Source: Zygnema circumcarinatum (lineage: Eukaryota > Streptophyta > Zygnematophyceae > Zygnematales > Zygnemataceae). From it: a stretch of DNA of 64,000 nucleotides. The stretch spans positions 3,200,693-3,264,692 of the forward strand of contig CM074813.1 in NCBI GenBank assembly GCA_037447605.1, in the 5' to 3' direction. A program made the position numbers and the translations under genes. Below are positions 22,257 through 33,945 of the stretch, in pieces. Position 1 is the first letter of the stretch, and every line of letters starts with the position of its first letter. A model generated the notes under the pieces. It searched no databases, was not told the origin of the DNA, and saw only the letters and a program-made list of their open reading frames with translations.

Positions 22257-24158
22257 TTCATAGGGGTGGCCGTAAAATTATTATTTTTAACTAAGTTAAT
22301 TTCAAAATAGCATTTTTAAATAATGTGTGGTTTAAAAAAAATGTATTTACACACCTTTTTTTAGCTAGATACACAGCTTTTAAACACCCTGAACTAGTGA
22401 TCCGTATGTATCAAACGCGTGTATAATTTTTTTTTTTTGTGTATAATACACTGTATAATACATGCGTATTATACAACATTTTTAAAATACAGTGTATTTT
22501 TAATGTATTTAACGTATTTTCTTCGTTTTCGTGTTAGTGGGACAAAAATTGATTATAATGATTGAAGCTTCAAGCCGTACGGCAGCTCTAGGACACCTTA
22601 TACAAGTCTCAAAATAGTTGTATTGAAAAATAGGTCCACAAGAGCAGTTTCAAGGGGGGCGGTGATGATGGGACATGCGAGAGCGCTGGCATGGTAGTAG
22701 CTATGATGGGTTTTCCGCAAAGCATTTAGGAACATCAAATATACCTTTGGCGTTTTCGCCTTCCTTTGTGGGTCAGCATTTAAAAATAAAGGTGTGCAGG
22801 CAACCTATAGCGGTGAAGGCATCATGAGCAGGATAAGAGAAGAAGAGCAACAACAAAATTATGATGAAAACTCTATGCACACAACAAAATAAAAGCCACA
22901 CCTTTCTTCTTCCTCTACTATTTATAATAAGTACACCCAAAGAAGACAAGTGAATTGCGAAGAATGTGGCATGGAACTCCCGATGGGGAAGCCATCAAAT
23001 GTACATGGACGAAAGCATGATGTGCATGCATCGAGGGCTGCGTCCTCGGCGACTCGGTCCCGCGACCTTCCGCAGCCAAACCGCGCGAAGCGTTGCGCGC
23101 CGGCATGCATGCATACATGCTCGCGGCGGCGACCTCCATATACGGGTTACTTCAATGAGATTTTGAAAATTTAACTTCTTTTAATTGAAAGTGGGCTTAA
23201 GCGTCCCCAAGCAAACATCCTGGGATGCGCCACTGATCGCGACGGACGGACGGACGGACGGATGGACTGGTCGGCGACCGCTGGCGGCTGTGGGGCCGAT
23301 CCCGAGCGGGAGAGGGCCCCGCCCCCGCACAGAGCACGCAGCACCGTACAGCGCCGCCGCATCTACAGCGCCACGCCGCTGCTGCATCTATTGTGCCGGC
23401 TGCAGGCAGAACTGGCTTTGCCACTGCTTCATTCGTTTCCTTTCAAAGGCGAGAGCTTGGAGGACAGCGGTTGAAGCAGGGTGGCGCAGGAAACTTGCGT
23501 GGAGGAAAAACAAATACAAACCCACTACGCTGCCATTCAGGTGAGCTTTCAGGAAACCACAGATCGGATAACCTGCGCCCTACACTGCTGAGATCACTCT
23601 CAAAAGAAGTAGCACAATGATACAAAAGTTTACATAAATGAACTCGTGCTTTTACAAACTGGCTGAGCGCTATGTTCCCTACATGGAACTCGCCAGGGCC
23701 ATAGACACTGCCTGTACGAATTGACGCGCCTGACCATTACTATGGGGCCATTGGACGCACGGTCTTAGATGAAAGTACCGCTCAGAACAAAGAATTAAAA
23801 AAATTTGTTATCCAAAAAAAAATAAAACATACTCTACCTCAAAACCTCAGAGTCCCTTCCATTAAAAAGGTGGAGAGACTGAACGAAAAGGAAAAACCCC
23901 AAGCTCTCACGGACTCGAGCAAGCGGCAGGCAGCGATCTCCCTCGGCGGCAGCTCGGCTCGCCTCCGCCCACAGTTCGCCGGCCGGATGGTTCTCTGCCG
24001 CACATGCATGCAGTCGCTGCCTTCCACGTCCTTATCGAGCCTCCCTTTGGCTCTCTGCCTCCCAGACGCCCCCTCCATATACAATGGAACAACATGGGAA
24101 CGCAATAACTGCCTCCCCTGCATCTGTAGGTATGCCGCGGAGGGCGCGGGCCTAGGCC
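22257..24158. other. Intergenic, no gene recognised
   Basis: AT-rich from 22257 to about 22950 with poly(T) and GTATAATAC words. A GC-rich patch with a (GGAC)n run sits at about 23230-23420. Short open frames in the GC patch have no recognisable family and no splice partners I could find. A short dispersed motif (GCCATCAAATGTACATGGAC) is at about 22990-23010. Confidence 0.5.
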
Positions 24159-25833
24159 CTACGGGCTGCCGGAGGAGATGCCTTGACGCTTGAGGCGCGC
24201 CATGCGGCGGAGGAGGCGGCGGAGGTGGTTGGAGTGGTCCTCGCGGGCGGTCTTGGAGAGGCGGCTGACGCTGGCGGGGCCGTAGCTGTCCGGCCCGCCC
24301 ACGCCCCACTCGAACCAGTGGCCGCAGTTTGAGAACGTGTAGTGGCCGGGCACGTCCGCCTGGAACACGCTGCTCGCCAGCACGTAGGTCGGCGAATACC
24401 CGCACGCTGAGTCGGAGTAGGTGTAGCACGCGCCTGCAGGCAGCCATACACAGCGGAAGGGCGGGGGGGGTTAGGGCACCGCGGAGGGGGGACTATCGAT
24501 TGAAGGCAATTGAGGGCGCAGAGGGGCAAATCACCTGTGAGGTTGCCGGCCGCAGGGTTGGGCGCCCAGGACCACCAGGAGCAGCCCGAGTCGTCGAGGC
24601 CGTTCCGGCAGAGCGCGCAGCAGTCCCCCACGCTGAGCGCGTCGCCCTGCCACTCCTCCCCTCCGTACGGCGACACCACGCGGCCGAGGTGCTCGCTGGG
24701 GTACGCGGGCGGGGCCGCGAGGACCGCGGGGAGGCTCGCGTCCGTCGGGCAGACCGCGCAGTCCCAGCTGCCGTCCGCCAGCGGACACAGCCCGGGCTCT
24801 TCGGCTGGGGGCGGAGGAGAGGGAGAGGGAGGTGGCGAACGAGGAGGACTGGGTGGAGGAGAACGTGGAGGGGAAGGGAGACGAGGTGAACGCGGAGGAG
24901 GAGTGGGACGTAGTGGAGGGGGAGATGGCGGTAAAAGAGGAGGACGCGGAGGGGGAGGCGAAGGAGGGGACGGAGAGGGCGGAGGAGGGGGTGGTGGAGG
25001 GGATGGAGGAGGTGGAGATGGGGGGGGGGTTGGAGGAGGTGGAGATGGGGGGGGAGTTGGGGGAGGTGGAGATGGGGGGGGAGTTGGAGGAGGTGGAGAT
25101 GGGGGGGGAGCTGGAGGAGGTGGAGATGGGGGGGGAGCTGGAGGAGGTGGAGATGGGGGGGGAGTTGGAGGAGGTGGAGATGGGGGGGGAGTTGGAGGAG
25201 GAGGGGAAGGAGGAGGAGGAAACGGAGGGGAGGAAGTGGGAGGAGGGAAGGGAGGCGGTGGAGAAGGGGGGGAAGGTTGTGGGAGTACGCATTTGACATA
25301 GGAGTGATTTCCGGGAGAGGCGTGGGGCACCACGCGGAGGGTCCTGCGCAGAAAGCAGCCGCTCCGGACGCCCACCTTGAGGAGCCAGAAGCCGACGCAC
25401 TTAGCGCCCTCGCGCGAGCACTGCCCCGCGCACTGCTGCGGCGTGCGGGGGAAGATCCAGAACAGGTTCCGCCCGAACATGTTCATGTCCTGCACCAGCG
25501 CGTACCCCGCCACCTCGGCCCCGCACGACCCTGCACACCCGCCCCCCCCGCCCGGCTCAGCTCTGCCTGCTCGACCCTGCCCGCGCCACCCGCATTGCAG
25601 ACGGGAGAGAAGGCGCTTTGGTCGGAAAAAAAAGTCTCATCCGTCATTGCAGCGAGAGTATGGAAGTAGGTAGAGAGGGTTGGGTGCATAGGCCCTGTAG
25701 TGGAGGATAGAAACGACAAGCACATGCGAGGCAGGTACAAAAGTGACGTACCGATGACAGGTGTCGTGCTTTGGGCGTTCGTAAAGAGCACCGCGGTGGC
25801 GAGGAGCGCCAGCAGCTTCCAGAAAACCGCCAT
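24159..25833 (-). CDS. Secreted PAN/Apple-like protein with a proline-rich linker
   Basis: Three exons: 25833-25752, 25530-24535, 24433-24159, joining in phase to 450 residues. Residues 1-20 are a clear signal peptide (MAVFWKLLALLATAVLFTNA). A first Cys-rich module of about residues 30-108 has spaced cysteines and the CVGF / GCFL pattern of PAN domains. It is followed by about 150 residues of PPPTPPPSPPPP-like repeats, then a second Cys-rich module (CPLADGSWDCAVC, later DCCALCRNGLDDSGCSWW) and a basic tail. The ATG sits in CCATGG. Such proline-rich linkers are known from algal hydroxyproline-rich matrix proteins (pherophorin-like), so an extracellular or cell-wall role is inferred; PAN modules bind proteins or glycans in other families. 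Ligand unknown. Confidence 0.8.
24820..25215 (-). repeat. Coding proline-rich repeat array
   Basis: On the plus strand this appears as repeated GGAGGTGGAGATGGGGGGGG words of about 30 bp between 24995 and 25200. On the coding strand it encodes the PPPTPPPSPP units of the PAN protein. The 30-bp units are nearly identical, so length variation between alleles is likely. Confidence 0.85.
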
Positions 25834-25984
25834 GGCTCTGTGGAGGGAGGAAGAGGGAGGGGGGGAGGGAGGGAGGGGGGGGGAGGGAGGGAGATTCGCG
25901 GTTGGCAGGCGGTGAGCGCAGGCAGCGCCGCTTTAACCAACGGCCGCTCCCCCCCTCGAAGGGCGCTCGGCCAAGTGGCGCCGC

Positions 25985-26465
25985 GTGCCGTACGCTCTGC
26001 AGGCCACGTGGCGCCGCGCGGTTGGCGGGGCCGCCCCCGCCCGCTCCGCTCGGCGCCCGTTACCGTATGGTTTCGTACGGCGTTGTACGGTACCGCCCGC
26101 CTGCGGCGACCGATCGGCGCGCAGGTGCCGGCGGCAGGTCAACGTTTGTCGCGTAGCGTGGAAGTTCCCCGGCGCGACCTGGCGCGGCAGGCCGCGAGTT
26201 GCGCGCCCTCGTACGGACAGTGCCTGTACGGATGGCCGCCCGGGCGGGCGGGCCGCGCGTCGCGCCGCGCGGGGGCCGTCCGCGACCTGCGCGGCAGGGC
26301 GGGCGGGCGGGCGGGCGGAGGCAGGGCGGGCGGGCCAGGGCCAGGGCCAGGGGGCGGCAGGCGGGGGGCGGCGCAAGCCACGTGGCGGAAAGCGGCGGAT
26401 TCCCGCGGGCCGCGCCGCCCCGCCAGGGGGGACACCGGACATGGCGCTGCCGTCCGTACAGCGCG
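25985..26465. promoter_or_regulatory. GC-rich 5' flank with a CGTACGG word cluster
   Basis: Upstream of the PAN gene. CGTAC, GTACGG and TACCG words are concentrated at about 25988, 26060-26100, 26210-26232 and 26450-26460 in a very GC-rich stretch. The same kind of cluster lies upstream of three other genes. A regulatory role is inference only. Confidence 0.35.
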
Positions 26466-26604
26466 GGCGGTGAGGGGGGGCCTCACCACCCCGGTCGCGA
26501 TGTCGGGAGGGGGGAGGAGGAGGAGGAGTAGGAGGCAGCCCATGGCCGCGAATGGCCCGCAGTAGGGGGGCACGGAAGAAAGGAGGGCTGCACAGCCCGG
26601 ACCG

Positions 26605-26740
26605 TCGAATCAACCATTGTTGCAATGGTTGCGAACAATTGATTCGCAACCCGACCAACCATTCCAATGGTGGCAACCATTAGATGGCAATGATTGCCAA
26701 CCATTGCAATGGTGGCGAACCATTGGATCTAGCCATTGTC
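26605..26740. repeat. CCATTG/CAATGG palindromic word cluster (CCAAT-like)
   Basis: More than ten copies of CCATTG or CAATGG, often arranged as CCATTG-CAATGG, lie within 130 bp. Several contain ATTGG/CCAAT, the binding core of NF-Y-type factors. Similar clusters lie at about 33096-33213, 34236-34290 and 54100-54200, in each case in a gene's 5' flank. Confidence 0.55.
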
Positions 26741-27946
26741 ATCCAGAGGTTGGCCGCCCTGTGCGGGGCTGCGACTGCGCGGACTCCGTCTCAGCGTTTG
26801 CAGTGCAGTGCAGTGCCGTCCGCCCTCGCATCCTCACTATCCTTTCCTCGACAGGCTGCGGTTGTTGCCTGAAGAATTTACTCGCGATGCTGAGGTCAGC
26901 AGCGAGATTGTGAAGTCACAGCAATTCCAATCGAGGTGAATGCCTCGCTGACAGAGCCCGACTTGGCCCCGACAAACGCTTCTCGCGCAAAGACACAGTG
27001 CACAGTGCGACAAGTACAGTGTCTTTGAGGTCACAGTTACGGTGCACTTCCAGGTGCATCACACGTGGCACTTATATTAAAAGGTACAACTATGAATGCA
27101 CGACAGGCTGCCACTGGACTAGACAGGTTAGCGACACCAGCCTATGATGCCACCCCACAGACGGGCGTCTGCTTCTGCGCCATCAGCAGCGCGCGGCCGC
27201 TTTGCTTTCCTTGAGACCTGCGGACCTGCCTTCACGTTCAGCCTTATGGAATGGTCGCACTCACAGAGGGACAACACGACCCGCCTCAGCACCCCCTTTC
27301 ACTCCGACCGTCTGACGGCGTCAAAACTGAGCAGGCAGGTGGCGACTGCTCAGAGACCCCTTCAGGCGCATGGCAGCAGCGACAGCAGGTTCGAAATTAT
27401 CCAGTGCGCACCGCTGTAACAGGCTCAGAGTGCCATGATGATACTGCCTCGCGTGCACGGGGGATAATTTGGAAGGCCTTCTAAGCGAAACCAAATGTGA
27501 GCACAGGAATTGCGCTTGAGTCAGGGCACTTTGCGCATACTGCCGCCAGGGAAGGGTAGGGGAGGGCGGTCGACTGGAGTGCCTTCCTGAAGTTCCAGAA
27601 CTCCCATCACCCCCCCGCTCCTTGCTCGTCCGCAAGCCATCCATCCAACCGCAGCCACCTTAGCACAGAACCACTTCAGAAAAGCACAACGGGGTAAGCG
27701 ACTCCAGCAACACAATGGACACTTCTTCACTATGCAATTTGAAGCCCTCTGCTTCCACCCCCTGCCTTCTCTCCGCTAACAGACACCAACAAGGCCTCCC
27801 TAGCTCCCTCCTTTTGGACAGACACGGTCAAGGGAAGGAGGCAGCATTTCCTTATTTTATATACAGCTGTCCAGCACCCTTTTATGGCCTCCCTCTGCGC
27901 CAGCTCGTAGACCTCTCCTAGCTACGAGCCTCTAGCTCGCTTCCAG
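26741..27946. other. Intergenic, probably 3' flank of the RING gene
   Basis: Mixed-composition sequence without a recognisable gene on either strand. Short open frames on both strands have no family resemblance. Part of it may be the 3' UTR of the gene ending at 27947. Confidence 0.45.
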
Positions 27947-30900
27947 TCAAATCGACTGTTGCAGCGGCATCATCTTTAACTCAGCTATCTGAGAATCCGT
28001 CATCTGCGGCTTCCATTGCGACGAAGATGACAGCGCCGGGTGGATGGCCCGATGTCTGGGATTGCTCGCACAGACCTTGAGGTTCTTCTCCCTCTCTGGC
28101 GGGGCATGGTGCACCTTTTCCAGCATACCCTCCCACGTTCCGAGGGGTGCAGAGGAGCCCCGAGTGGTTTCTACTTGCGAGGTCTGCCCCCCCTTCTGCC
28201 CTGCCCCCCTGAACGGCGGAATGGCGTCCACAGGCAGGGAGCCCCGGGCCGAGTGCTTGTCCTCCCCGCGCTCCGCTCCCCCGCCGCCCCCCGCCGAGGC
28301 GCTCCTCTCTGCAGGAACGTGCGCCGCCCCGCTTGCGGCCTTCTCGCCGCTCAAACTCTCTGTGCGCAGAACTCTCATGAGGGAGCCCCTTCGGGGAGAT
28401 GAGCTCGTCGATCGAGCCAGCCCCAATTTCTCCTCCGCGGCCTCACTCTGCCAGCAGACGCGCAAAGGACATGCAATGAGTCCCATAGTTCAGATCAAGT
28501 GACGGAGGAGCTCAATGGATGCAGGGACACGAGAAAAAGAGACAGGAGCCCTCGCATCTTGCCTACTGCCCAGGAACATATCTCTGCTTTATTCGAGCGA
28601 GCCATCATCTCTTTCACAAGCAAGAGGAAAACGTGGGTCCACAACTCCAGCCTCGACAAAATCTATGCTGTAGCATCATCCAGCCAACAATCAACCAACG
28701 ACGACTTATCTCCTTTTGCAAACAAAATGGCAGTCAAAGGAGACTCTCTCAAAAACCATATTACAAGAGGGACTCAGCGCTGTGTCGGTATGCGGGGGCT
28801 CCAAGGTGGAGGATGGGAGGCCTGCACACCCGCCGAGGCCCCGCATCCTCCAGCCTCCACTTAGCCCCAGACTTACTGGGGACAGCCTGCATGTCCATCC
28901 TCTTTTCCTACCTTTGTAATCGATTTCATTTCTACTTCCAAGTATAATCCTCCTGTACCGCATGAAGAAGACCTTCTGCTTTTCCAGTCCTAATCAAACA
29001 GTCAAAGGTGGATAGGACATCATCGTGTAAGGCAGGAGAGTTGAAAAGAAATAGAGCTAAGCCGATACATGGGCATGAAAGAAAGAGAGAGTGACAACGA
29101 GTGCAGAAGTTTCTGCTGCGATTTCTGCTGACCTGCGCCTCCAGAAGGTCGTCTGTGGAGAGCGAGAGGAGGCCGTCCCCAAAGCTGGGCGGTTGCGCGG
29201 AGGCGGCCGAGCGCCGTACAGTTGCGGGCGCGCCAGGTGGCAGCGCGGGGCTGCCGCTGTCGATGCCCGCCTGCCAGCGCAGCTCGAGCATCTCCTGCTC
29301 GAGCTGCTGCTTGCTCTTCAGGGCAGTCCACAGGGAGGATTCCAGGTGAAGGTTCTGCACACAGGGACACACCAGCTGTTCAGAACTATAGTAGAAGGAA
29401 AAGCTCCTTTTGGATAAATCTGCTGCATTATTCAGAGCATAAAGCACCTGCATAGCCTCGACATGACTAGATGTTCGTAGAGAATGATCAAAATACAATG
29501 GGCGCAACCAGAAAGTCGTTCAAAGTAGCCAAAATGTCGACTAAAACGGTTTAGTTTGGAAAAAACAGAGTTTTGAGGCAGACCTGCCGCTGCAGTTCAC
29601 GAAACTGACGATCCTTCTCTTCCAGGAGGTCCTTCAAACTTTCATAAGGGCAGGATGAGAGGTGGTCCTCCAAATCTCCTCGCATGCATATGTGGCCGCA
29701 ACCGTGCCTTTGGTGAGGACACCGCACTTCAACACTGGGACATGTCTGCACACCTCATCCAATTGATCCAGTAAATTTTCCCACTGAGACAAGTGGTTTT
29801 GGTTACACAAGTGCAATGGGTATCACCAACACAGTTAGGTCACCACGTCACAGACAGCCACAAGACAAGGAAACAAAAAGATGAAAACAGTAGCAACCAT
29901 CCTAAGAGACTTCGTACTTGCTGATGCTCTTCCCATATCTGAGTTCGCACTCGCTGACCACACTTGCAATCTTCCGACCGAAAAATGCACTCTTGCTCGT
30001 GGGCTCTGATCTGCCCTCTTCTTGACATAGCTTGGCATCCATCTCGCTCGAATGAGCATGCCACCATTACATGGCCACACTCCTGCAAGTGCAGCGAGCG
30101 GTCCCCCAGGCGGAAGGTCACAGTGCAGCCCCCGGCAATCTGCAAGCAACAGAGAGTGCACAATAAGTGAATAAACGAAGAACAGCCGACAAGTTAGGGT
30201 TAGGTTTGGGTCTGGGTGAGGACATAGACTACTAAAGAAGGACTTACCCCAGATTCATATGTCTCTGTCTGAACATTGAACGAGACGCCATAATCGCATC
30301 GAACTGTGATGCTGTCAATGAGGTCCCGCACAATCCAGCAAGGGCCAAGGCGATCTTTGCGAACTACAGAGCGGCAAACAGGGCAGCGAGTGCAGGGGGT
30401 ATTAGACGTCGGAGAGAGGCACTCTTCACTGTTGTTTAAACTCTGCAGAATGCATCTCTCGCAGAACGTATGTCCACATGGCACCGTTGTTGTTGGCTGG
30501 TCAAGCACATCAAGACAAAGTGGGCACCTGGCAAATAGCAGCACAGTATAAGAGTGGCCATATCAGCCGAGTACAAAGAGTTGACTGGAAAGTCAAAAGG
30601 TTGACAGAAGTACCAAAGCACAGCAATACAAGAGACAAACTCTCAGAGGAACTGCCTGACCACTCATTGCCAGTGTTGAACCTGTATCAGTGACACACAA
30701 CATCAAAAAGCTTGTCATATGCCCCTCGACCACTGTGCTGATTTTAGAATCCCTACAACGATACATTGGAGAAAAGAAGCTGCTTGCAGCTCATGAAATC
30801 TTTGCCTTGATTGATTGGCACCAAAAATCTGCAAGTGGTCCCTAAAAATTTCTTTTTCCATCCTTCTTTCTCAACAACTTGTAATCGAAAAAATTGTAAA

Positions 30901-32241
30901 AGCATTCAACACAATAGTTCTCCGATAGAACATCCGCGTCCACGCCAGAAGAAGAGTCACCAAATTCTTGAAGAGAATTCTAAAGTCCAACTCTCACTAG
31001 TTAAGTCATCACTGTATAGAAAGACAACCCCTACGGACAGCCTTAAGGAAGGCTTAAAGAAGAGTAGGAGAGCCGGTGTCAATAATTTATCCGTCTTAAA
31101 CAACGCTGGCTATAAATCCAAAAACGTTCAAGAACTTCACAATCATCAGATCCTAAGCTCCGATTTGAAACCATGGGTGCCAAAAACCCGTGTTTGCACT
31201 ATCCCGATGTTGGATCTTGTCGCCAAGAACAAGCACGTCTAACTTCAGTGTCAATGAGAAATAGCCTACAGCTGACGAACTTAAAAAAAACTTGTAGCAT
31301 GTAATTACCGACAAAATAAGTTCACGTGGACAACACACCTATGATGGGGAATCAAACTACGTCGAGCAGAAAGACGCAATCATAAATCAAGGAGATACTA
31401 CATCTGCGGTCTCTCAGCGGACAGGGACATAAACCTCAAATAGTGGCGAGAAACAGACACCGAGCAAGAAAGCCAGGAACAGGAACGGAGAAAAAAAACT
31501 TCGAATAACCAACAGATAAGGAAAGACGATGGATGAGGGCAAGTGTAGCGGGTATGAAGAAGCAATTGAGAAGATTCAAAACACACGGGACTAACAAAGA
31601 AAGTAGTGCGAGGACACAGGAAGCGGGACGCAGAAAAAGCAGACGGACCAAGTCTGAATGCAATCGGCCATGCACGTGCCAATTTCTCAGAGGCAACGCG
31701 AGAGTCAATGAGAGTGAGAGAAGTCGTATTCAGCTGGTAAATCGCTTCCCGTGCTCTGTGCAAACCCATTTCTCTCCGGATAGCCCCACCATAGTCTGCG
31801 AGGTTGCAACCCTAATCTCTGCCGGCACATGCAATCTGACAAACTACCGACCCTGTTGCAATTGCTGCCAGAAAGTGACGGGCCTCACTACTTATCGGAT
31901 GCTAGCAGGTCTCAAGCGCCGATGCCTTGCGCACAGTGGTGACGTGAAGGAAGCGTGAAGATGCGGCAGTGAGAAGGAAGGCGAGCGAGCAAGCCGCGCG
32001 GCGGGAGGCCGGCGCGCGGGCGAGCGCACCTGAAGCCCTCGGGGATGGGCGCGGCGGCGAGCTCCTCGGCGGTGGGCATGCGCGGGATGGCGGAGGCGCC
32101 CTCGCCCGCCACATCGCTGGAGCCGCGGATGGGCGCGCGCCCGGACGCTGGCGCCTGCGGCGAGCTATGATACCGCAGGTATGGCGGCGGCAGGTCCTCT
32201 GGATACTCGCGCACGGACCCGCTCAGGCTCAGGCCCGCCAT
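27947..32241 (-). CDS. RING finger plus TRAF-type zinc finger protein, probable E3 ubiquitin ligase
   Basis: Six exons: 32241-32030, 30527-30248, 30139-29918, 29745-29584, 29354-29133, 28447-27947. All joins are in phase; 532 residues. A C3HC4 RING finger occupies residues 72-122 (C72, C75, C88, H90, C93, C96, C119, C122). Exons 3 and 4 encode TRAF-type zinc-finger modules with C/H pairs (ECGHVMVAC.., CPHQRHGCGHICMRGDLEDH). A short coiled-coil-like stretch follows (EEKDRQFRELQRQ.., KSKQQLEQEMLEL), then a Ser/Gly-rich tail of about 170 residues. No MATH/TRAF-C domain is visible. RING-TRAF proteins of this layout are ubiquitin ligases; the substrate is unknown. The first exon was found by phase: its end (AG) plus the next exon (G TGC) recreates Arg71 just before the RING. 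It is transcribed divergently from MCM3. Confidence 0.87.
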
Positions 32242-32589
32242 GGCCGCGCCCTGCAAACACAACACTAACTTTCTCACCACCGGAGCGCGCGCCGGCTAGA
32301 ACTCTGAGGTACACAGAGGCGGCAACGTGAGAGCGTGGCGGAGGTGGATGGCTGAGGGCGAGGCCCGGGGCCCGGGGGGCGGGGTAGGGTGGTTGCACCA
32401 AAGGAACGGCACCGTAGGGCAGGGCAGCCGCCATGGACGATGGACGTAGGGGCGGAGGGAGGGAGGGAGGGAGCGAGGGCGGGAGGCGCGACGTGACGTG
32501 ACGCCGCGTGACGCCCAACCGCTCGCTCGCACGCCGGAGCCGGACGGACGGACGGACGGACGGACGTTGCCGCGCCGACCCTCCCTCCT

Positions 32590-32685
32590 TCCCTCCCTCC
32601 GTACCGTCCGCCCTCCCTTTCCGTACGCCGGCCATGGCCAGTTCGCGAGGCGCCACTAGGGATGGACGGATGTCCGTACAAGCGA
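32590..32685. promoter_or_regulatory. CGTAC-rich cluster upstream of the RING gene
   Basis: CCGTACCGTCC, TCCGTACGCC and GTCCGTACAAG lie within 90 bp, about 350-440 bp upstream of the RING gene start, after a (GGAC)n run at 32544-32568. The word content matches the flanks of the GTPase, PAN and OTU genes. Confidence 0.35.
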
Positions 32686-32697
32686 CTTTTAGAGTTT

Positions 32698-33534
32698 TAG
32701 ATTTCGGAGAATGCTACTGCACCCCCTATTTTGGTTATTACACCCCCTTTTTTGAAAGAATTGCCTGCCCATTTTGGTTATCCCACCCCCTGTTTTGGAT
32801 ATTTCACCCCCGATTTTGGATATCCCACCGCCCTGTTTTTTCCTTTTCACTACTGACTTCCAACATTGTGCAACAAAAGAAAAGGAGATCTGCATTGATC
32901 TCAAGATGTTGTTGTTTTTTATCGCTATGCCTGCCGATATTGATGTGAAATCCTTCGTGCTTGTAGTGCTCGGTCATGACTTGTAAGCTCATCGCGGGTC
33001 TTATACTCAGTTGGTAGCATTTTTATGGACATTGCAAACCGAGAATAGGAGGGGAGGGCAAGGGAGGGCAGGGCAGGGGATGGGAGGGGAGGGCAGCGGT
33101 TGGTTGCCAAGCGATAGTTTGGCACAGGTTTGCTGGGTCCGCCAAACAGTTGCTCGCAACCATGGGCAATGGTTGGCTGCGTCCATTGCACCCGTCCCAT
33201 TGCGTTGTCGGATCCCGGTGCGAATCGGGAGTCGCGACAGAGGGTGGCGAGTAGAACGCGGTGTCGCCACATCCTTTGTTTTCAGTGTCATGTTTAGAAG
33301 GAGAAAGATACTGCACCCCCCCCCCCATTTTGGATTTCCCACCCCTCCCCCTTTTGAAAATTTTGCCCTCCCATTTTGGTTACCCCAAAAGAGGGGGGTG
33401 GAATATCCAAAATAAAGGGGGTGAAATATCCAAAGGGGGGGGGGGGTGGAATAACCAAAATGGGCGGGCAAATTTTTCAAATGTGGGGGGGGGGATAACC
33501 AAAATAGGGGGTGCAGTAGCATTCTCCTAGATTT
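32698..33534. mobile_element. Foldback/MITE element with perfect 33-bp TIRs and 7-bp target duplication
   Basis: 32706-32738 and 33495-33527 are exact inverted repeats of 33 bp (outer end GGAGAATGCTACTGCACCCC). TAGATTT flanks both sides (32698-32704 and 33528-33534), a likely target-site duplication, with one extra base on the left. Inside each arm the phrase TTTTGG..ATCCCACCCCC is iterated several times. A second, shorter inverted arm pair starts at about 33298, so the right side can fold on itself. No transposase is seen. It lies in the divergent promoter region between the RING gene and MCM3. The 7-8 bp duplication would suit a hAT-like non-autonomous element. Confidence 0.75.
33096..33213. 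repeat. CAATGG/CCATTG word cluster within the foldback element
   Basis: GGTTGGTTGCC, GCAATGGTTGGC, TCCATTGC and CCCATTGCG are grouped over about 115 bp, similar to the cluster at 26605-26740. Confidence 0.4.
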
Positions 33535-33626
33535 AAGTGTTAGAAGTTTAGAACCTTCTAATGCTCAAAAGTTTCAGAGTCTTAGAACACTTTTAGAATT
33601 ACCGTACTACCATTGAATTTGAACTA

Positions 33627-33725
33627 CAGTATCCCCCCTAATATTTTCCATTCGAGGACTTTCGGTACCCAAGAAAATCGCGCTGATTTGGAGGAAACCA
33701 AATTTCTCCGCACTTAGTCGGTGTT
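33627..33725 (+). repeat. Single end of an AATATTTTCGCC-family element
   Basis: From TA-CAGTATCCCCCCTAATATTTTCC onward the sequence is a diverged match to the left end at 5329-5410, including GCGCTGATTTGG and AAACCAAATTT corresponding to GCACTGATTTTG and AAACCACTTTT. No matching right end is seen nearby. Confidence 0.55.
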
Positions 33726-33751
33726 AATTCGGCCGGTGAACAGGAGAAATA

Positions 33752-33945
33752 GGAGAATGGTACTGCACCCCCTATTTTGGATATCCCACCCCCTTTCGAA
33801 AATTTTGCCCTCCCATGTTGGTTATCCCGCCCCCGGTTTTTGGATATTTCACCCCCTTCTTTGGATATCTCACCCCCCTCTTTTCTCCTTTTAACTACTG
33901 ACTTCCAAAATTAGGGGATTTGCATTGATCTCACGATGGTGAGGC
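33752..33945 (+). mobile_element. Partial second copy of the foldback element
   Basis: The left arm GGAGAATGGTACTGCACCCC, the iterated TTTTGGATAT / CACCCCC units and the internal segment ACTACTGACTTCCAA.. GCATTGATCTCA match 32706-32910. A short right-arm-like piece (GGGGGGTGAAATATCCAAAT) is at about 34207-34226. The copy is incomplete. Confidence 0.6.

Noticed and set aside
23185-23560. A 119-codon plus-strand frame in a GC-rich patch
   Set aside because: No recognisable family; overlaps open frames in other phases; contains a (GGAC)n run.
24493-25400. Leu-rich, Ser-rich and Gly-rich long open frames on both strands
   Set aside because: Alternative frames of the proline-rich repeat of the PAN protein. 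The chosen frame has a signal peptide, consistent exon phases and Cys-rich modules.
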